This document shows positions 21,657-34,414 of a stretch of 64,000 nt of DNA, piece by piece. The notes below the pieces were generated by a model. The model did no database searches, was not told where the DNA came from, and worked only from the letters and a program-made list of their open reading frames with translations. The stretch spans positions 9,759,548-9,823,547 of the forward strand of contig LNAC01000001.1 in assembly GCA_002007465.1 (NCBI GenBank), given 5' to 3'. The DNA is from Ailurus styani. Its lineage: Eukaryota; Chordata; Mammalia; Carnivora; Ailuridae. The translations under genes were made by a program, and so were the position numbers. How positions within the stretch are numbered: the stretch's first letter is position 1; each line of letters begins with the position of its first letter.

Positions 21657-23399
21657 TACAACAAAAACAACACGAGGAACGTCAGTCCTTCCCGAGGGAT
21701 TGGTGTGTGTGTGTGTGTGGCATTGGCACTCTGCTCCCCCTGTGGACCAAGTCTTTGGATAGACTTTTCATTAAATGAAATTGTAAGCTGTACCTTCAGT
21801 TTCGGTGATAAAATGGGTACTGGGAACAAATCGTCTAGAAAGAAAACAAGAATTAGTAAACACAATCTTACAAATGAGCCATCTGGAGATTTATTTACAT
21901 AGGAAAAGAGGAAAGCCTTGGTATTTTCAAGCTGGGGTTTGTTTCTCTTGCAAGTAGCCACAGGGGTGTATTTATCATGAACACACATTGAGCTTTTTAG
22001 CAAAGATTGCTGAAAGCCTGAAAAAGTGAGACTCATTTGGTTGGTTACTTGGGGACTGGGGAGGAGGAGAAGAGACAGAACAGGAGTCACCAAAAAAAAA
22101 AAAAAGTTTTTGAATGAATTTTAGCAGATGGGATTTCAAAATAGTTACAATGTGCTCACGCCCTGGTTTTGAAATTACACATTATCCCCAAAGTGCCAAA
22201 TGAGAACAATTTTCCCATAACAAGGTCAAATTTGGAGGCATTAAGCCATCAGGCAAATGCAGAGGGACTGCAGAATAGTGCTAAGGGCCCCAAACCTTGA
22301 CACAATTTGTTCAGCTGTGGGGAGAGTGGTCTTTCCACCCCAGGGAGCCCCCTGGGTGTCAGACCAGCTCTGCAGAACCACTTAACCCCCTCCGCGGGCC
22401 TGCCCCTTTTCCCACTGTTCACTCAGGAACAGTGAGCCTGGAAATAGTCTTCCTAGGGGTTCCAGCCACCGGGGGTGGGGTTCTTCCGTGTGAGGAGGAC
22501 AACACAGAGTAGATGAGAGGCCTGGGGAGGAGCCCAGAGGTGGTGGGGTTCCCCAGGTCCCAGGCCCCATGCTGGAGACCACGCAGGCCCAGGTTACATT
22601 GCCTGCCATGCCTGCAAAGTGACGATCTGGATAAAAATAGCCTCCCTGTGTCTGGACAAGTGCTGTTTGGCCAATGAAATACAAATTAATAAGACAACAG
22701 TTGGACTGACTTTACAGAAAGAAAACTTTCTGCTCCTGCGCTGGGCTGGGTTGTAAAGTATCTTACTTGTTTGCTCTGGAAATTGTATAGCTCAGGGCAG
22801 CGATTCTTTATAGGGGCAAGAAGAGGCAAGACTGGAAGGGCCTAACAGGTCTGCTGCCCCAGGGCCCCTGGAGTCAGAAACAGCTGCAAGGAGGATGGGA
22901 GTCGAAGCTTGAAGAGTGAGCATAGCTGGAAGGCACCCAGCAATTCAGAGCCATCAGCATAGAAGATAATTACCTGCTGACAGGTCTCTGATGTGTACCT
23001 GGTTGTGTGTGTGTGTGTGTGCACGCGCGCACAAGCTCTGATTAACCATGTCTTTACAGGCAATTTGGGGGCATATTCCATACCATACCTGGGTAAGAGG
23101 GGGAAGGTCTCATAAATAAAGATCCAGAACCTTAAACATTGTACTGTGAACAAATCTGCAACTAAACTTGAAAATGTGGAAGATACAAGGAAAAACAAAA
23201 TCTGAACTGGGGGAAGTTTCTGGAAGAGGTAGGCCCACAGCAGTGTTTGGGGCCAGTGCCTGGCTTGAAGGAGATATTTCTGAAAAGGTTTTAAAGGCAT
23301 GCTTGATCAGTTGACCAACTGTCTTAAGGGAGTTACAAGAAGAACAGCCAGTATGGATGGCAGGTGCTTGGCCTGGCTCTGGGGCTAAGGCCATCCATG
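21657..23399. other. Unique stretch with two (GT)n runs
   Basis: No gene or transposon recognised. (GT)n lies at about 21703-21718 and again at 23003-23024, the latter running into GCACGCGCGC. The 150-codon minus-strand frames here (21641-22093, 22842-23300) have no domain and run through the GT microsatellites. Confidence 0.5.
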
Positions 23400-23548
23400 G
23401 TTCATCTCACTGTGGGGATTCTTTATGGATCCGTTTTTCAGATGCGCATTTTGAGGCTGAGAGAGGGTAAGTTGACTGAGCTACTGGAAGGTTGGGATTT
23501 AGACCTACACAGCCTGATTCCAAAGCCTGCCTTCTTAGCTATTACTGA
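23400..23548 (-). mobile_element. MIR SINE fragment, antisense
   Basis: TTTTTCAGATGCGCATTTTG, GGCTGAGAGAGGGTAAGTTG, then TTGGGATTTAGACCTACACA match the antisense MIR 5' half. Confidence 0.65.
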
Positions 23549-26500
23549 AGCAAAGGTGACCTTGGTCTTACTGAAATGACAACCCACCGGGTGGCCGTGT
23601 GCGGTGGGAGGAGCAGAGCACTGAAGTAGGAGACCCCAGCTTATGAAGCTGAAAGCTCCACAGCACAGTGCAAGTCGTCATTATTTTTGTATGCTCTTCC
23701 TGATGTCATCATCATTATAGTCATTGTGATTTATCACTACCGATATGTGGATTCGATGATAAGGTTGCAGCATTTTGGATTTTGTTTTTCATATTCTTAA
23801 AGGGATATTTACAGGGCTCTGAGAGTAAGTTCTGGCAATAGTGAAATTGGCAGGTACTCACAGTGGTTGTATATTTAGTATACAATGTTGGTGGAATGCA
23901 AGTCAAAGGTACTCTAAATTTAAATTGCTTTTAAATGGATTTGTATGTTGTTGTTTTGACATCAGGCACACATATTTGAAGGAGACAATTAAGATTATTT
24001 AAGGCACAGGTCAGTCTTCCTGGGCAAGCATGGTTAGGGAGATACGTTTCAATCCTAAAATGAGAGAAAAGTGGCTACTTTTTGAGTAACACAAGGAGCA
24101 CCAAATGGAGCCCTTGACTCTCTGTGTAATCCAACATCATCCCATGCACCCAGTGTGACTTGCTCAAGGATGAAAGTGGAGCTCCCGGAAATGGCAGTCC
24201 AATTTGACCATTTAGAGTGTCAGGCTAGGAGTCTCTCAGGTGAGGTAATGGATATGACTCCTTCCATCAAAGTCATTCCAGAAGACATAGCTTCAGAGTC
24301 AGGCAAGCAGAGGCATAAGTTCAGAGCCCTGTTTTCCACTTCCAGTTCCCATTACTGAAAGCCTCCACTGGTTCCTTTATGATGGCAGTTGAAGGAAATG
24401 TGATCTAGGGGGAAATGAAGCTTGCAGCCCTACTGATGAGTTACATAGATGCTTTCTCCCAAGGCTCCCACCTCCAAAAGCAGAATTGGCTCTGTGTAAT
24501 TCACTCTTGCTTTCTCAATCCTGATGCCGGGAGCAGCAAATTCCACAGGCACTTGGTAGGGGTTTATCTGATTGTCCCTCTCAGGGACTGACATACTGTA
24601 ACTCATTGCTGATGGAAATGAAAGGTAACATAATGCTGATATTATGCTACTTTTCCATGAAAGCCCGTAAGTAAGAATCATGCTTATTTTCCATTCATCT
24701 TTTTCTTTCTGAAATTTGCAAAATTTAACCAGAACCCATTTGTGTTCTCTGTCATTTTAGAACTCAGGGTGCTGGAGTTTTCTAACATCCCTGGTATTTT
24801 CAACTTGAATGCCAAATAGATCTTTGTCCTTAGAAACTATTAGCTCTTGGATATGCAGATACAGAGGCAGGTGATGGTAACGCTTCCTGTGTCTTTACAT
24901 GTAAATACCTACCCCTGGAAGGCAGAGGTGTTGGGGGTTTCTTCTCATTTCTACTAGGATATGAATGGCATCAGATTATGAGTAACAATTCTGTCTTCCT
25001 TTGCAAGGACAACATTGTGCATTTTGCTAAGCTTTCCAAGAGAGCACAAGCGGCACGGATTCAATAATTATTGTGAGTAGAATCTAGTAGGCTTACAGTT
25101 CCAACTTGTTTTGGGGCTCAACTTCTGGAAGACAGCCTACAAAAATAGCAATTTACGGGGGGGGAAAAGCAGGTCCTGAGGCATTTGGTCGGGGCAGACA
25201 TTAGTTCCATTTAGGGTTTAAACCAGCCCACAGTTAATTGTAGGTCCCTTGCATTAGCTTGTAGGAGCAGTAAAAGCATGTAATTCGAGCTAATCTGATG
25301 GGCAAATGAACTGGGTACTTGGTGCCAAGTGAGACCGTGAGACAAAAGGACACATGTGTTTTCAGGAAAAGAACCCCCCGCCCCCCCCCAACGAACACAA
25401 CATAGTTTCAACTGTTGCACACTTGAAACTCCGGTGAATTCTTTGGAAGGTTTGTCATTTTAGGAAAGAACCTTGAAGGTACAGGGGATGAAGCTTTGGA
25501 TCTCAGTGCCTCTCGGCTGGGCCGCGAAGCGTGTGGTCTGGAATCATTTGGGGGCAGCTTTCAGAGGAGAAGTTTGGTTTCAATGGATTGCCAAGCCCTT
25601 CTTTAGAAATCCCTTCCATCTTGTGGGGTCTTTGCATTCATTTTAGTGGACAGTACATTAGAATCAGCCCCTGTCCCATCCCTATCGATTATGATTTAGT
25701 TAGTTTGGGGTGGGCCTCGGGGGTCCTTACTGTCTAGAAATGCCCCCCCCCAGAGGAATACAGTGATGACTCTAGTTAGGGTTAAGAACCCCTGATCTAG
25801 GAGTAGATATGGCTTAAGGAAGGTGAGGTTAATGGACAGAATTTAAGCTACCTGAGAGGGAAGTGATACAAAGCCAACTGTGAGGTTGTAAATGGATATC
25901 TGGCGGTTTACAATGATGGCATCTTTTTGGTCCATGTTGTAGGATTTGTGTTCCTGGGGAGTTAATGCACTGGTGGTTTTTCTAATGCCATTCATCCAGA
26001 GACCAACTTCCTCAAAGTACAAATGTAATGTGACCTTAGATCAGACCGCTCTAATATGCTCCATGCCAGAGCGAGTCCTCCAAAGGAGATGACTCCGGAC
26101 CCTCTTTCTTAAATCCCGAGCCTCCAGGGGGTCTCTGTCATGTCCTTTCCTTGACAGGGCTGCCCTCCAAGGCGTGAGAGCCTGTTGGTAAAGTGGTTTT
26201 AGGTTAGGAAAACAATCAGGCAGTTGAGTCAGGTAAGTCAGAAATTTATCCATTTCAGCAAAAATGTGTTAAACCACTAGCTGAAAAAAATGGGGTAAAT
26301 CAGTAGTCGGTGTGTTTTGAATACGTTTTGCTAACTTAAACCAATTGCAAAGGTAAGAGGTTGTATTAAAATCAGGCATATTGATTTTATTATTAAAAGA
26401 AAAATGTTGTAAGTAAGGGTAGGTAAAAATATTTAATACCCCAAACGTGTAATTTGGGTTGAACTGCAGCAGTAGAATCCTCAAAAATTAAGGCATAAAA

Positions 26501-26587
26501 TTAAGTAGTAACTGAAACATAAGCTATTATATATCTTAAAAATGTAAAAAGACATTTAACATCCCACAGATTAATAGGGCTCATCAG
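23549..26587. other. Unique non-coding stretch of about 3 kb
   Basis: I recognise no repeat family, RNA gene or exon in this interval. C-runs occur at about 25375-25389 and 25743-25750. The frames at 24155-24358, 24430-24681 and 26041-26253 carry no domain. Confidence 0.45.
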
Positions 26588-26603
26588 AAAAGGCACTAAA
26601 GAA

Positions 26604-26753
26604 GGTGTCTGGGTGGCTCAGTGAGTTAAGCGTCTGCCTTCGGCTCAGGTCATGATCTTGGGGTCCTGCTTGGTGGGGAGTCTACTTCTCCCTCTGCCCT
26701 TCCCCCCACTAGTGCACACACACTCTCTCTCAAATAAATAAAATCTTACCAAA
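26604..26753 (+). mobile_element. Older Can-SINE, internally shortened
   Basis: GTGTCTGGGTGGCTCAGTGA head with the GTTAAGCGTCTGCC variant. The GGGATCGAGCCC B-box region is missing: sequence jumps from GGGGTCCTG to CTTGGTGGGGAG. Imperfect duplications flank it (AAAAGGCACTAAAGAA upstream, AAAAGGTACTTAAAAGAA after the tail). Confidence 0.9.
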
Positions 26754-26759
26754 AAAAGG

Positions 26760-27868
26760 TACTTAAAAGAAAAAGCATTTTGTCTGCTGTAGACTAAATA
26801 TTAATCCCACATTAGAGAAGCAATGGGTCTATTGTTTTTATACTCCAGAGGTTTATATGGAGAGTGGAAATTGAATCAGTAGGTCGTTTGCAAACTTGAA
26901 AGTTGTGATCTTCCTGGAGAGCATAACACGCAACATGGCTGGTGTCCCCCGCACGCAGTTGAGAATCTTAGGGCAAACCAGGCACGGGAAGTGGCATGGC
27001 AAAAGTGATTTCTTAACAGACATTTAAAATATTTACAGAACATTCATATAATCTTTTTTTGGTTAACGCCTTCTACTGAGTGGGTGAGGCCCACCACATT
27101 GTAGAGGGTAATCTACTTTATTCAAGTCTTCTGATTTAAATGTAAATCACACTGAAATACAAATACAAAAATCCACAAAATACCTTTGCAGAAACATCTA
27201 GAATTACGTTCAACCAAATATCTGGGTATCATGGTCTAGACAGGTCGACAAAGAAACTTGGCCATTACAGGAAGCCTCCTTGTTTTGTGTAAGATGAAAG
27301 TGTAAGGATTCTGAGTGGCGGGCTCAGCGGCCCACCTTGCTTATTCTCCCACACTCTGTCATCCCCAGGGAATGCCTGACGCTGCTCCCTGGGGTCCAGT
27401 CAGTTTGGTGGATGGCGTTAGTTACCAGGTGAGGCTCCATAGACAAGGGAAGGGGCTTCTGATCTCCTTCACATACAATTTCCTCCCAAGAGATGGAATG
27501 GAAATTTGAGAAAAAATTAGCAGTGCACATGTAGAGTTCAGGAAGCAGAAGGATCCTCTTCCTTGACTTTCAGTGTACAGAGTATTATTCTCATTGTCAA
27601 GTTTATAACTGAATCATGTTTTGATTCAGCTAAACCATTGTATTTTCTTACCTTGCATCATGACTGGGGGGTCTCTGATGGCTGTTATTTTAGTGTAAAT
27701 AGGATAGGTAATAGTGTCATTGGTAGTAAGAGTGCAAGTTGATTAATGGAATTGCTTCTCATAAAATTGGTATGATTGACTTAATTTTTTCTAAAGACTA
27801 TATAGTGATATTTCAACAATTTGGGAGCATGGAGAAAAAGAAATGATTAGGCCCATCAGGCGAGTGAT
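26760..27868. other. Unique non-coding stretch
   Basis: No repeat or exon recognised. Confidence 0.45.
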
Positions 27869-27869
27869 T

Positions 27870-28215
27870 TATGCTTTCATGTGGGCCCTTCTGTTGCTTC
27901 GTTACAGACATACATTTGCTTGCATGATTGTCATAGTGCACATGTATTTTTATCCTTTCCCCGTTAACATTATATCACAAGTATATCTCTGTATCTTTTA
28001 TAGTCAGTTTCAATGGAGACATAACATTCCATCACAAGGATGTAGAATAATTTAATTAACTAATCTCTATTGTTGCTTGTTTGAGGTTGCTCCAAGTCTT
28101 GTGCTGTCATAAATCACCTTGCAGTGGTTTGTTTTTTTTTAGTATAAATTCTTAAGAACAGGGTCACTGAGCCAAAGGACATTTTATGGTACTTGATGCC
28201 TACTGCTTTTGTTGA
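27870..28215 (-). mobile_element. L1M 3' fragment, antisense
   Basis: ACATAACATTCCATCACAAG, TTGTTGCTTGTTTGAGGTTG, GTCATAAATCACCTTGCAG and AGTATAAATTCTTAAGAACA follow the antisense layout of an old L1M 3' region. Highly diverged. Confidence 0.55.
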
Positions 28216-28394
28216 ATTTGATTGGATTGTTTGTACTTTTCTACATTTGTTTGTTTGTTTCTTTGATAATGACCTTACCTTACTATCCCTGGCTTCTAAC
28301 AACAACCTCAGTAGCCAAGGCCACACCCAGACAGCCGTCAGGACTCCAATTCCTGCAGTCGTATCTCTCTGACAGAAATATTCTTCAAGGCTAA

Positions 28395-28640
28395 AAATGT
28401 CCATACCTAGTCTTAGCATGAGAGAGATTTATAGCTTGGAAAATCTGAGTATAATCTCTGCAGCCATTTTTCAACTGAGAGCGGAAAAAAACCACATTTC
28501 ACACTTAAAAAGCAATTTAGGATTTATTTTTGGTTCTTTGATAATTCAGGGAGACTTTGAAATGCTTGACATCTCATTGCCTCTCAACATAATTGAAGAC
28601 GAGCTCCAGGTTGAGAAGTTTAAGGAACAGTTCTAAGAAT
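28395..28640. other. Repeat-free block, candidate conserved element
   Basis: AT-rich unique sequence between L1 fossils, with TTTGATAATTCAGG and CATAATTGAAGACGAG-type homeodomain and SOX-like motifs. A 79-codon frame (28397-28636) spans it without any recognisable domain. Conservation not testable here. Confidence 0.25.
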
Positions 28641-28674
28641 TTGGGGCAAACATTTTAGAAGACAGAAGTTAATG

Positions 28675-28733
28675 GTGCCATTATCTCAAAAAAACAAAAA
28701 CAAAAACAAAACAAACAACAGTGCCATTATCTC
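28675..28733 (+). mobile_element. Apparent tail-only retro-insertion with direct repeats
   Basis: A 13-bp perfect direct repeat, GTGCCATTATCTC, lies at 28675-28687 and 28721-28733. Between them is only a 33-base A-rich run of the AAAAAC/AAAC type. This looks like a target-site duplication around a bare A-rich tail. A local duplication with microsatellite growth is the alternative. Confidence 0.6.
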
Positions 28734-28955
28734 TTTAAAAAGAGATTTATTTTTATTTTTTTATTTTTTTGTTGCAATATTTGGAGCTTCATATTGGACA
28801 TCAATGTTCTGTTTTGTTTGGTGGAAAGTGGTATATTTGTTTCAGGTCTCATCTCTGTGCAAGGAAGTAACGTATTTAAAGAAGTGAACTAAAAAATTGG
28901 TTTTAGTTATGGTACTAAACTTAAGTCTGAGGAGTGAATTACTTATATTTGGAGA

Positions 28956-29365
28956 AAAGTGTTCACACATGAACCCAATAATTTTTGGACCTCTCATATA
29001 AGTGGAATTATACTCTAGGTGGCCCTTTATGACTGTCTTCTTTGCCTTAACGTTATGTTTCTGAGGTTAACTCACGTTGTACCATGTGTCAGGCCTTTGT
29101 TCCTCTTTATAGGTGACTAATATTCCACAGTATAGCTAGGCCACATTTTATTTATCCATTCATCAGTTGATGGACATTTGGGCTGCTTTCACTTTGGGGG
29201 TATTCGAATAGTGCTGCTATAAATATTCATGGTAAGTCTTGAATAGATATGAATATTCATGGACAAGTATTATTTCTCTTGGATACATGCTTAGGGGTAG
29301 AATTGCTGAGTCATACAGTAACTCTATGGTTAGCTTTTTAAGAAACTGTCCATATGTTTTTGGGG
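28956..29365 (-). mobile_element. L1M 3' fragment, antisense
   Basis: AATATTCCACAGTATAGCTA, TTATTTATCCATTCATCAGT, GATGGACATTTGGGCTGC, GAATTGCTGAGTCATACAGT, ACTCTATGGTTAGCTTTTTA: the standard antisense L1M run, well preserved in order. Confidence 0.85.
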
Positions 29366-31067
29366 CTCCCACCTGGAGATGGGCAAGGTTATGCTTAGCC
29401 ATGCCAGGGTCAGTGTGGGTGAGGGGTGTGACCCTGACTGAGGGTCAGACAGTAACATGGTGGAGAGGAGCGCCTCAGAAGTTTTAATGAGGATGGTTTT
29501 TCATCATAATTGGTTCATTCAGAACAGTCTTCACTTCAGTTGTTAAGCATGTTTATTTGTGTAACAGTGAGGTCGTAGTAGGATATTAGTGGTCTGAAAG
29601 ATTCGATATGATCCATTTATGAAGCTTCCTATAATGTTAAACGCCCTGTTTACTTTTTAGGAATTAGTTTTTGCATCGGAAAGCAAATACCATACCCCCC
29701 CAGCTTTCCAAATAAATATCCTATTTGGGCCCTTCTAACAACAGGGTCTGAGTCTGCCTTCCTTGAGACCCAGCAAGGGCCACCGTGGGTTCACCAAATG
29801 TTTGAACTCGGCCTAGGTTCTGCTTGTATGTGAAGATTATAATAACATTGGTTTATTTTATGCAAAGTCCCCTTAATAACATGGGAGGCAGCGTTCGGGG
29901 AACATTTCTGAAATTGACATTTGATAAATTGAAGAAGATCTACGATAAGCATGTTGATGTTACTGTCAGATGCTTCATTTTTCACTTTTAAATGTCTGAA
30001 CATGCATACCTTAGGAATTTGATATTAGCCTCGGTTTTAAACCCAAAATGGTTCATTCACATGAATGTTGGCCATGAGGATTCTTTTTGTCTTCTTTAGT
30101 AGAAAGATGATATTAGTTTGTGTAATTATATCCCTAGGTGGCATTAACCACAGAATTGAAGGTTTGGCTTCCTTCTGGCAAACAAACCTCGGTTTCTGAC
30201 TTGACGTTCGCACAGCCCGCTTGTATAATCATGCTACATGTGAAGGGTGGAAATTAGAGTCTAGAGTTGCTGATTTATATTCCATGAACCGAGTATTCCC
30301 GTGCCAGCCCAGAAAAATCTTACCATTGCTGAAGTGTTCAGTTTTTCTGTGGCTTCTACAGACCCTGCCAATGATCCAGGAGGAAGATTTTGGTACATTC
30401 CGGCACAAGTTCTAATTATGGATGTAATGATTGGTGAACATTTAAAGCAAAAGCCCAAATACCAAACCCGGACCTCCTTGTTTTTTAAATTAAAAGGTCA
30501 GCAACCCAGTGTCAACAGTTTTAGACAGCTTGGGTTTTACCTCGAAGAAATAATCAAAGTCAGCAAGAAAAAACAAACCCAGACCATTCCATCGCTTAGA
30601 AATGAAGGAATCCAGTTGTCTTACATGTTGTAACTGACGTGACCTGACTTGCTCAAATTTTTTTTTTTTTAGTCTTTGGGTTTTGAATAATTGCTTCTTG
30701 CAGAAAGCCTATATTTTCTGTACTCTGTGGTTGCCAAGCTGTACTTGACTTTTAAAAGAGAGTCAAAGGAACGTATCCTTGTGAGAAATTGCTGCTTTGT
30801 GGAGTACAAATGAGAGGTTTCATGATCTTTGAAGCCAGGAAGGCCAAATCCGGCTCAGAAACCCCATCGCCAGGCCGCATTTTATATTCTTCAGTGCTCT
30901 ACTAAATTGCCCTGTCCTTTTCCTGGAAGTGGGGGGGGGGCGGAAGACGTAGTGGAGAGTAAGGGTCCAGCTAAGTGATTCTCTACCTGGCTCAGAACAC
31001 AGAAAGTTCTCCCTGACCATGGTGGTTCAGAAGTTGGGCTAAATGGCAACCCGCTCCAGCCCTAGAC
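29366..31067. other. Unique non-coding stretch
   Basis: No transposon recognised. A 110-codon plus frame (30301-30633) is open through AT-rich sequence but matches no family I know, and a minus-strand frame overlaps its start. Treated as non-coding. Much of 30060-30640 looks like slowly evolving unique DNA. Confidence 0.4.
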
Positions 31068-31287
31068 CAGTTGTTCTCAATTGGGGACAGTTTTGTCCCC
31101 AAGGGGACAGCGGACGATGTCTGGAGACATTTTGGTTGTCATCACTTGTGGGGGGGAGGTGGTATGACTGCTGCATTTAGTCGGTAGAGGCCGGAGATGC
31201 TGCTAAACATTCTGCATTGCACAGGACAGCCCCCTGTGACAAAGAAATCTTCTGTCCCCAAGTCAGCAGTACCAGGTGGAGAAATGG
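31068..31287 (+). mobile_element. MER5A DNA transposon fossil (hAT-Charlie)
   Basis: CAGTTGTTCTCAATTGGGG, GATGTCTGGAGACATTTTGG, TTGTCATCACTTGTGGGG, GGTAGAGGCCGGAGATGCTG, CTAAACATTCTGCATTGCAC and AGGACAGCCCCC match MER5A throughout. It is a non-autonomous hAT element, near full length. Confidence 0.92.
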
Positions 31288-32199
31288 TGATCTGGAGGCA
31301 TTGCTCTGAATACCAGGTGTGACGTTTCCTGCTCCACTCTTCCCAGGGCGTGGAGGAGAACAGAAAGAAGATCGAGTGTCTTCCTTCCAGCAAAATGTCC
31401 TTTTTATTTGGCACCTCATTTCTTGGAACCGTTCTTAAGGACAGCATCGGGATAGTAGCAAACAGGAAGCAAGCCCCCTACCTGCCAGAGGTCTGGGGAG
31501 CCAGTGGAAACCCAGGGCTTCTCCCCACACTGCTCGGTGAGCCAGCAGTAAGACCCTGCAGGCTTGGAATTATTCTCTTTTTTTGTCGAGTGTTTCATAA
31601 AATCCTTTTGTCCCAGGTTAACTTTCCTCTTCTTTAGTATTAAAAAAATAAGTGGTTTGTTGTTGTTGTTGGTTTTGGTGAGGAATTACTCTCTGAGCCT
31701 TCACCTTTCTTGGAAGGGAAACACTTTGACCAACAGATTAGAAAGTTGTCCAAAGTCACTGCAACTTCTAGTCCGTTTGGAAGCTTGCTGACATGTAACT
31801 ATTTCTACTGAGCCGCATCTGCAGTTGAACAAAACCGCTTTCATCAGCTTTCGAGAATCAAAGTGTCCAAGCATTCTGGGCGCTGAATGTAGCCCGTAAA
31901 ACAGCGTGCGACCCGAGGTGCCCCCCCCCACCGGCCCCGCTGGGCCTCGGAGGCCCCTTCCCACTGCCTAAGTCCCTCGGATTCTTGGGGCAGTGCTAGG
32001 CAGGAGAAGAGTGAAAGGAAAGCCTTCATGTTCTAGCTGACTTCCTTCCTCTGCTTTTCAACTCTAGGCCTACAGAGAATGACACAAGTGGAAGGGGTGA
32101 TTGCACACCCTGGTCGTTTCAGGTGGTGATGGCTGGGTGGAGTGCTTTATCTCCAAACACACCCAAAGTCAGCCAGCCTCCCTGAGCATCATCCTCTCA
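31288..32199. other. Unique non-coding stretch
   Basis: No repeat or exon recognised; C9 run near 31921. Confidence 0.45.
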
Positions 32200-32430
32200 G
32201 CGAACATTTATTGCTCTACCCAGCACCGATCACCAGGAAGAAGCGAAAGTTGAGAGAAGCCTGTTTTCTGCCCTGTGCTTTGTTAGGATTATCCTGTTTA
32301 ATGTTCAACAACAACCTGATGAATGGAGAGCTTTTATTCTCTTTGTTTTGCAGATAAGGAAACTGAGGCTTAAGAAATCAGATCTGTCAAGGTTACAGAA
32401 TGAGTAAGTAACTGTGTCAGAATTTGAACA
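32200..32430 (-). mobile_element. MIR SINE, antisense
   Basis: GCGAACATTTATTGCTCTAC at the start, AATGTTCAACAACAACCTGA, then TTTTGCAGATAAGGAAACTG and GAGGCTTAAGAAATCAG in antisense MIR order. Confidence 0.75.
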
Positions 32431-32817
32431 TAGATGAAGGCTTTTGTATTTTCTAGATTCTGCCTTAATAGTAGCTGAAATTTTATCCACACACAAAGTA
32501 AAGGCATATGTATCGGCTTCACTTAGAATTTCAACTCCATGTGCGAGCAAACCAACAATCAGATCTCAGATCTACAACAGCACGTATGAGATGCTCAAAG
32601 AGTCTGTCCCTCTGCGTGTGGAGAGGTGTGTCTTGAAAGTGGGCACGTCTTCAGCCACGACTGGTCCTCATGCTTGAAGGCCATTTTCCATGCAAACCGT
32701 CTACTTTGCCGTGGTTCTCGGTTAAAGAAATGGGGATCTGTTGTAACAGTGGAGAAAATCCTGGTCAGGGTGCCCTGTGGGGACATGGCCTGTCCGCCAG
32801 AGACACAGGGTGTTCTA

Positions 32818-33119
32818 GAGCTGCACTGCCCAGTACTTTAGGGGGTATAGGGCCCTCAAAATGTGGCTAGTCTGAGTTCAGATGTGCCGTGGGTGTAAAA
32901 TTCACACTGGATTTTCAAGACTTGGTACAAAAGAGTAAAATATTTCACTAGCAGTTTTGTACATTGATTACATGTTGGACTAATACTTTGGATATATTAG
33001 GTTAAGCTAAATATATTACAGAAATCAATTTCACCTGTTTCTTTTTGCATTTTGAATGCAGCAAACAGAAAATTTAAAATTACCTATGGGGCTCTCATTA
33101 TATTTTTGTTGGACAGTGG
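32818..33119. mobile_element. MER-type DNA transposon fossil, family uncertain
   Basis: The ends are near-complementary: GCACTGCCCAGTAC at the left and TTGTTGGACAGTGG at the right. Internal landmarks (AAAATGTGGCTAGTCTGAGT, GTAAAATTCACACTGGATTT, GTACATTGATTACATGTTGG, AATTTCACCTGTTTCTTTTT) match a high-copy mammalian non-autonomous element that I recognise but cannot name safely. Confidence 0.7.
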
Positions 33120-33664
33120 TGGGCACTTTAGTGAGGTTTTAAGAAAAAAAAGGATAATATGTGCTAATTTTATAACCTGACTCCCCCCACCCTAAGTGAA
33201 AAAGCAATACCATTATCACTGTCAAAGTAATCCTAGGGGCCAGATGTCGTTGCATTTTTACAAATGAAGAGTACAGTGTTTTGATGAGTTCAGAATATTA
33301 AGCCTGATTCTTGCAACCACTGATGATTGTACTTGGGAGTTGAATTCATGTGTATTTGAATTCAACCCTGATTTAGTGCCCTTGTAATTTGTGGAAAAAG
33401 ACAAGCAGATAGTGTAAGGAAAGGAAATGTGATCACCCTTTTGGCCAAGTACACACTGAAGCCACGACTCTATGAGTGTTTTCTTACCATTGCTACTTAT
33501 TAAATGGAGAAGGTGTACAGATTTGGTGACTTGAGGGTTCTGGTTGACTGGTCTGTAGTTAATCCAGGTTTCATGGAATATTTCAGTTTTTAAAAGTTTC
33601 TTGTAAAAAGTAGAGAATATAAAAGAAATTGCAGCTTTAAATATGACAGCTTCTCCTGATTTAT
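33120..33664. other. Unique stretch with a 140-codon minus frame
   Basis: The frame at 33258-33680 is the longest uninterrupted one free of obvious low complexity, but it begins in an L1 tail and shows no domain. It is AT-rich like its surroundings. I treat it as chance. Confidence 0.4.
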
Positions 33665-33990
33665 TGCATATAACTGACAATGCAACATTGTATTCGTTTT
33701 AAATGTACACCATGATGATTTGATATATGTATATATTGGGAACTAATCTGCATGATACATTTAGTTAACATCTACCACCTCACATAGTTACAATCTTTTT
33801 TTCTTGTGATGAGAACTTTTGAGAGCTACTCTCTTAGCTACTCTCAAATATACAAGAGTGTTAATCATAGTCACCATGCTGTCCATTACATGTACATTAT
33901 GACTTTTTAAATTGTAGAATGAGCTTATGTCTGTAGTTTATCTCCCCTGTATTCTTTATTCCCCATCAGAGAGGACTCTTTTGGGAACTC
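33665..33990 (-). mobile_element. L1M 3' UTR fragment, antisense
   Basis: GATGATTTGATATATGTATA, CACCTCACATAGTTACAATC, GAGCTACTCTCTTAGCTACT, ATCATAGTCACCATGCTGTC, in antisense L1M order. Confidence 0.85.
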
Positions 33991-34414
33991 TGTATCAATT
34001 TTGCTTTTGTTATGTGGGAGCTAGTAGTTAAGAGGGGTTTTTAGCTGACTTTATCACCGTCCCCACGCTGCAACCTGCCTAAAGGCGTGTGCTTACATAG
34101 CTCAGAGTACACCTGGGATTTGGCTGCTGTTCACTTTCTATGGTATAGACCAAGTGGGTGGCCCTTGTTCCTTCCCTTCCCTTCCTTCCTTCTCCAGCCA
34201 AATGTGAATAAAAACTAGCTTTTTTCCTACAGTGTTTTGGACTGGAATCTTGACTACCAGTCAGAAGATAACCACCTACCAGTCCCTCTGTTCATGCTTA
34301 ATCTTTTTTATGATGATCTGCTGCTCTGAGAGTCGTGTTCCCATCCCAGTTGTGCAAAGCTTTGGGGCGGTCAAACCTGGGACCTTCACCTTCCTTCAAA
34401 ATATGCATGATTTT

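Noticed and set aside
30301..30633. 110-codon plus-strand frame
   Set aside because: No recognisable family, no splice or regulatory context, opposing frame on minus strand. Kept as unique DNA; protein search would decide.
33258..33680. 140-codon minus-strand frame
   Set aside because: Starts in an antisense L1 tail, no domain, AT-rich composition like the flanks.
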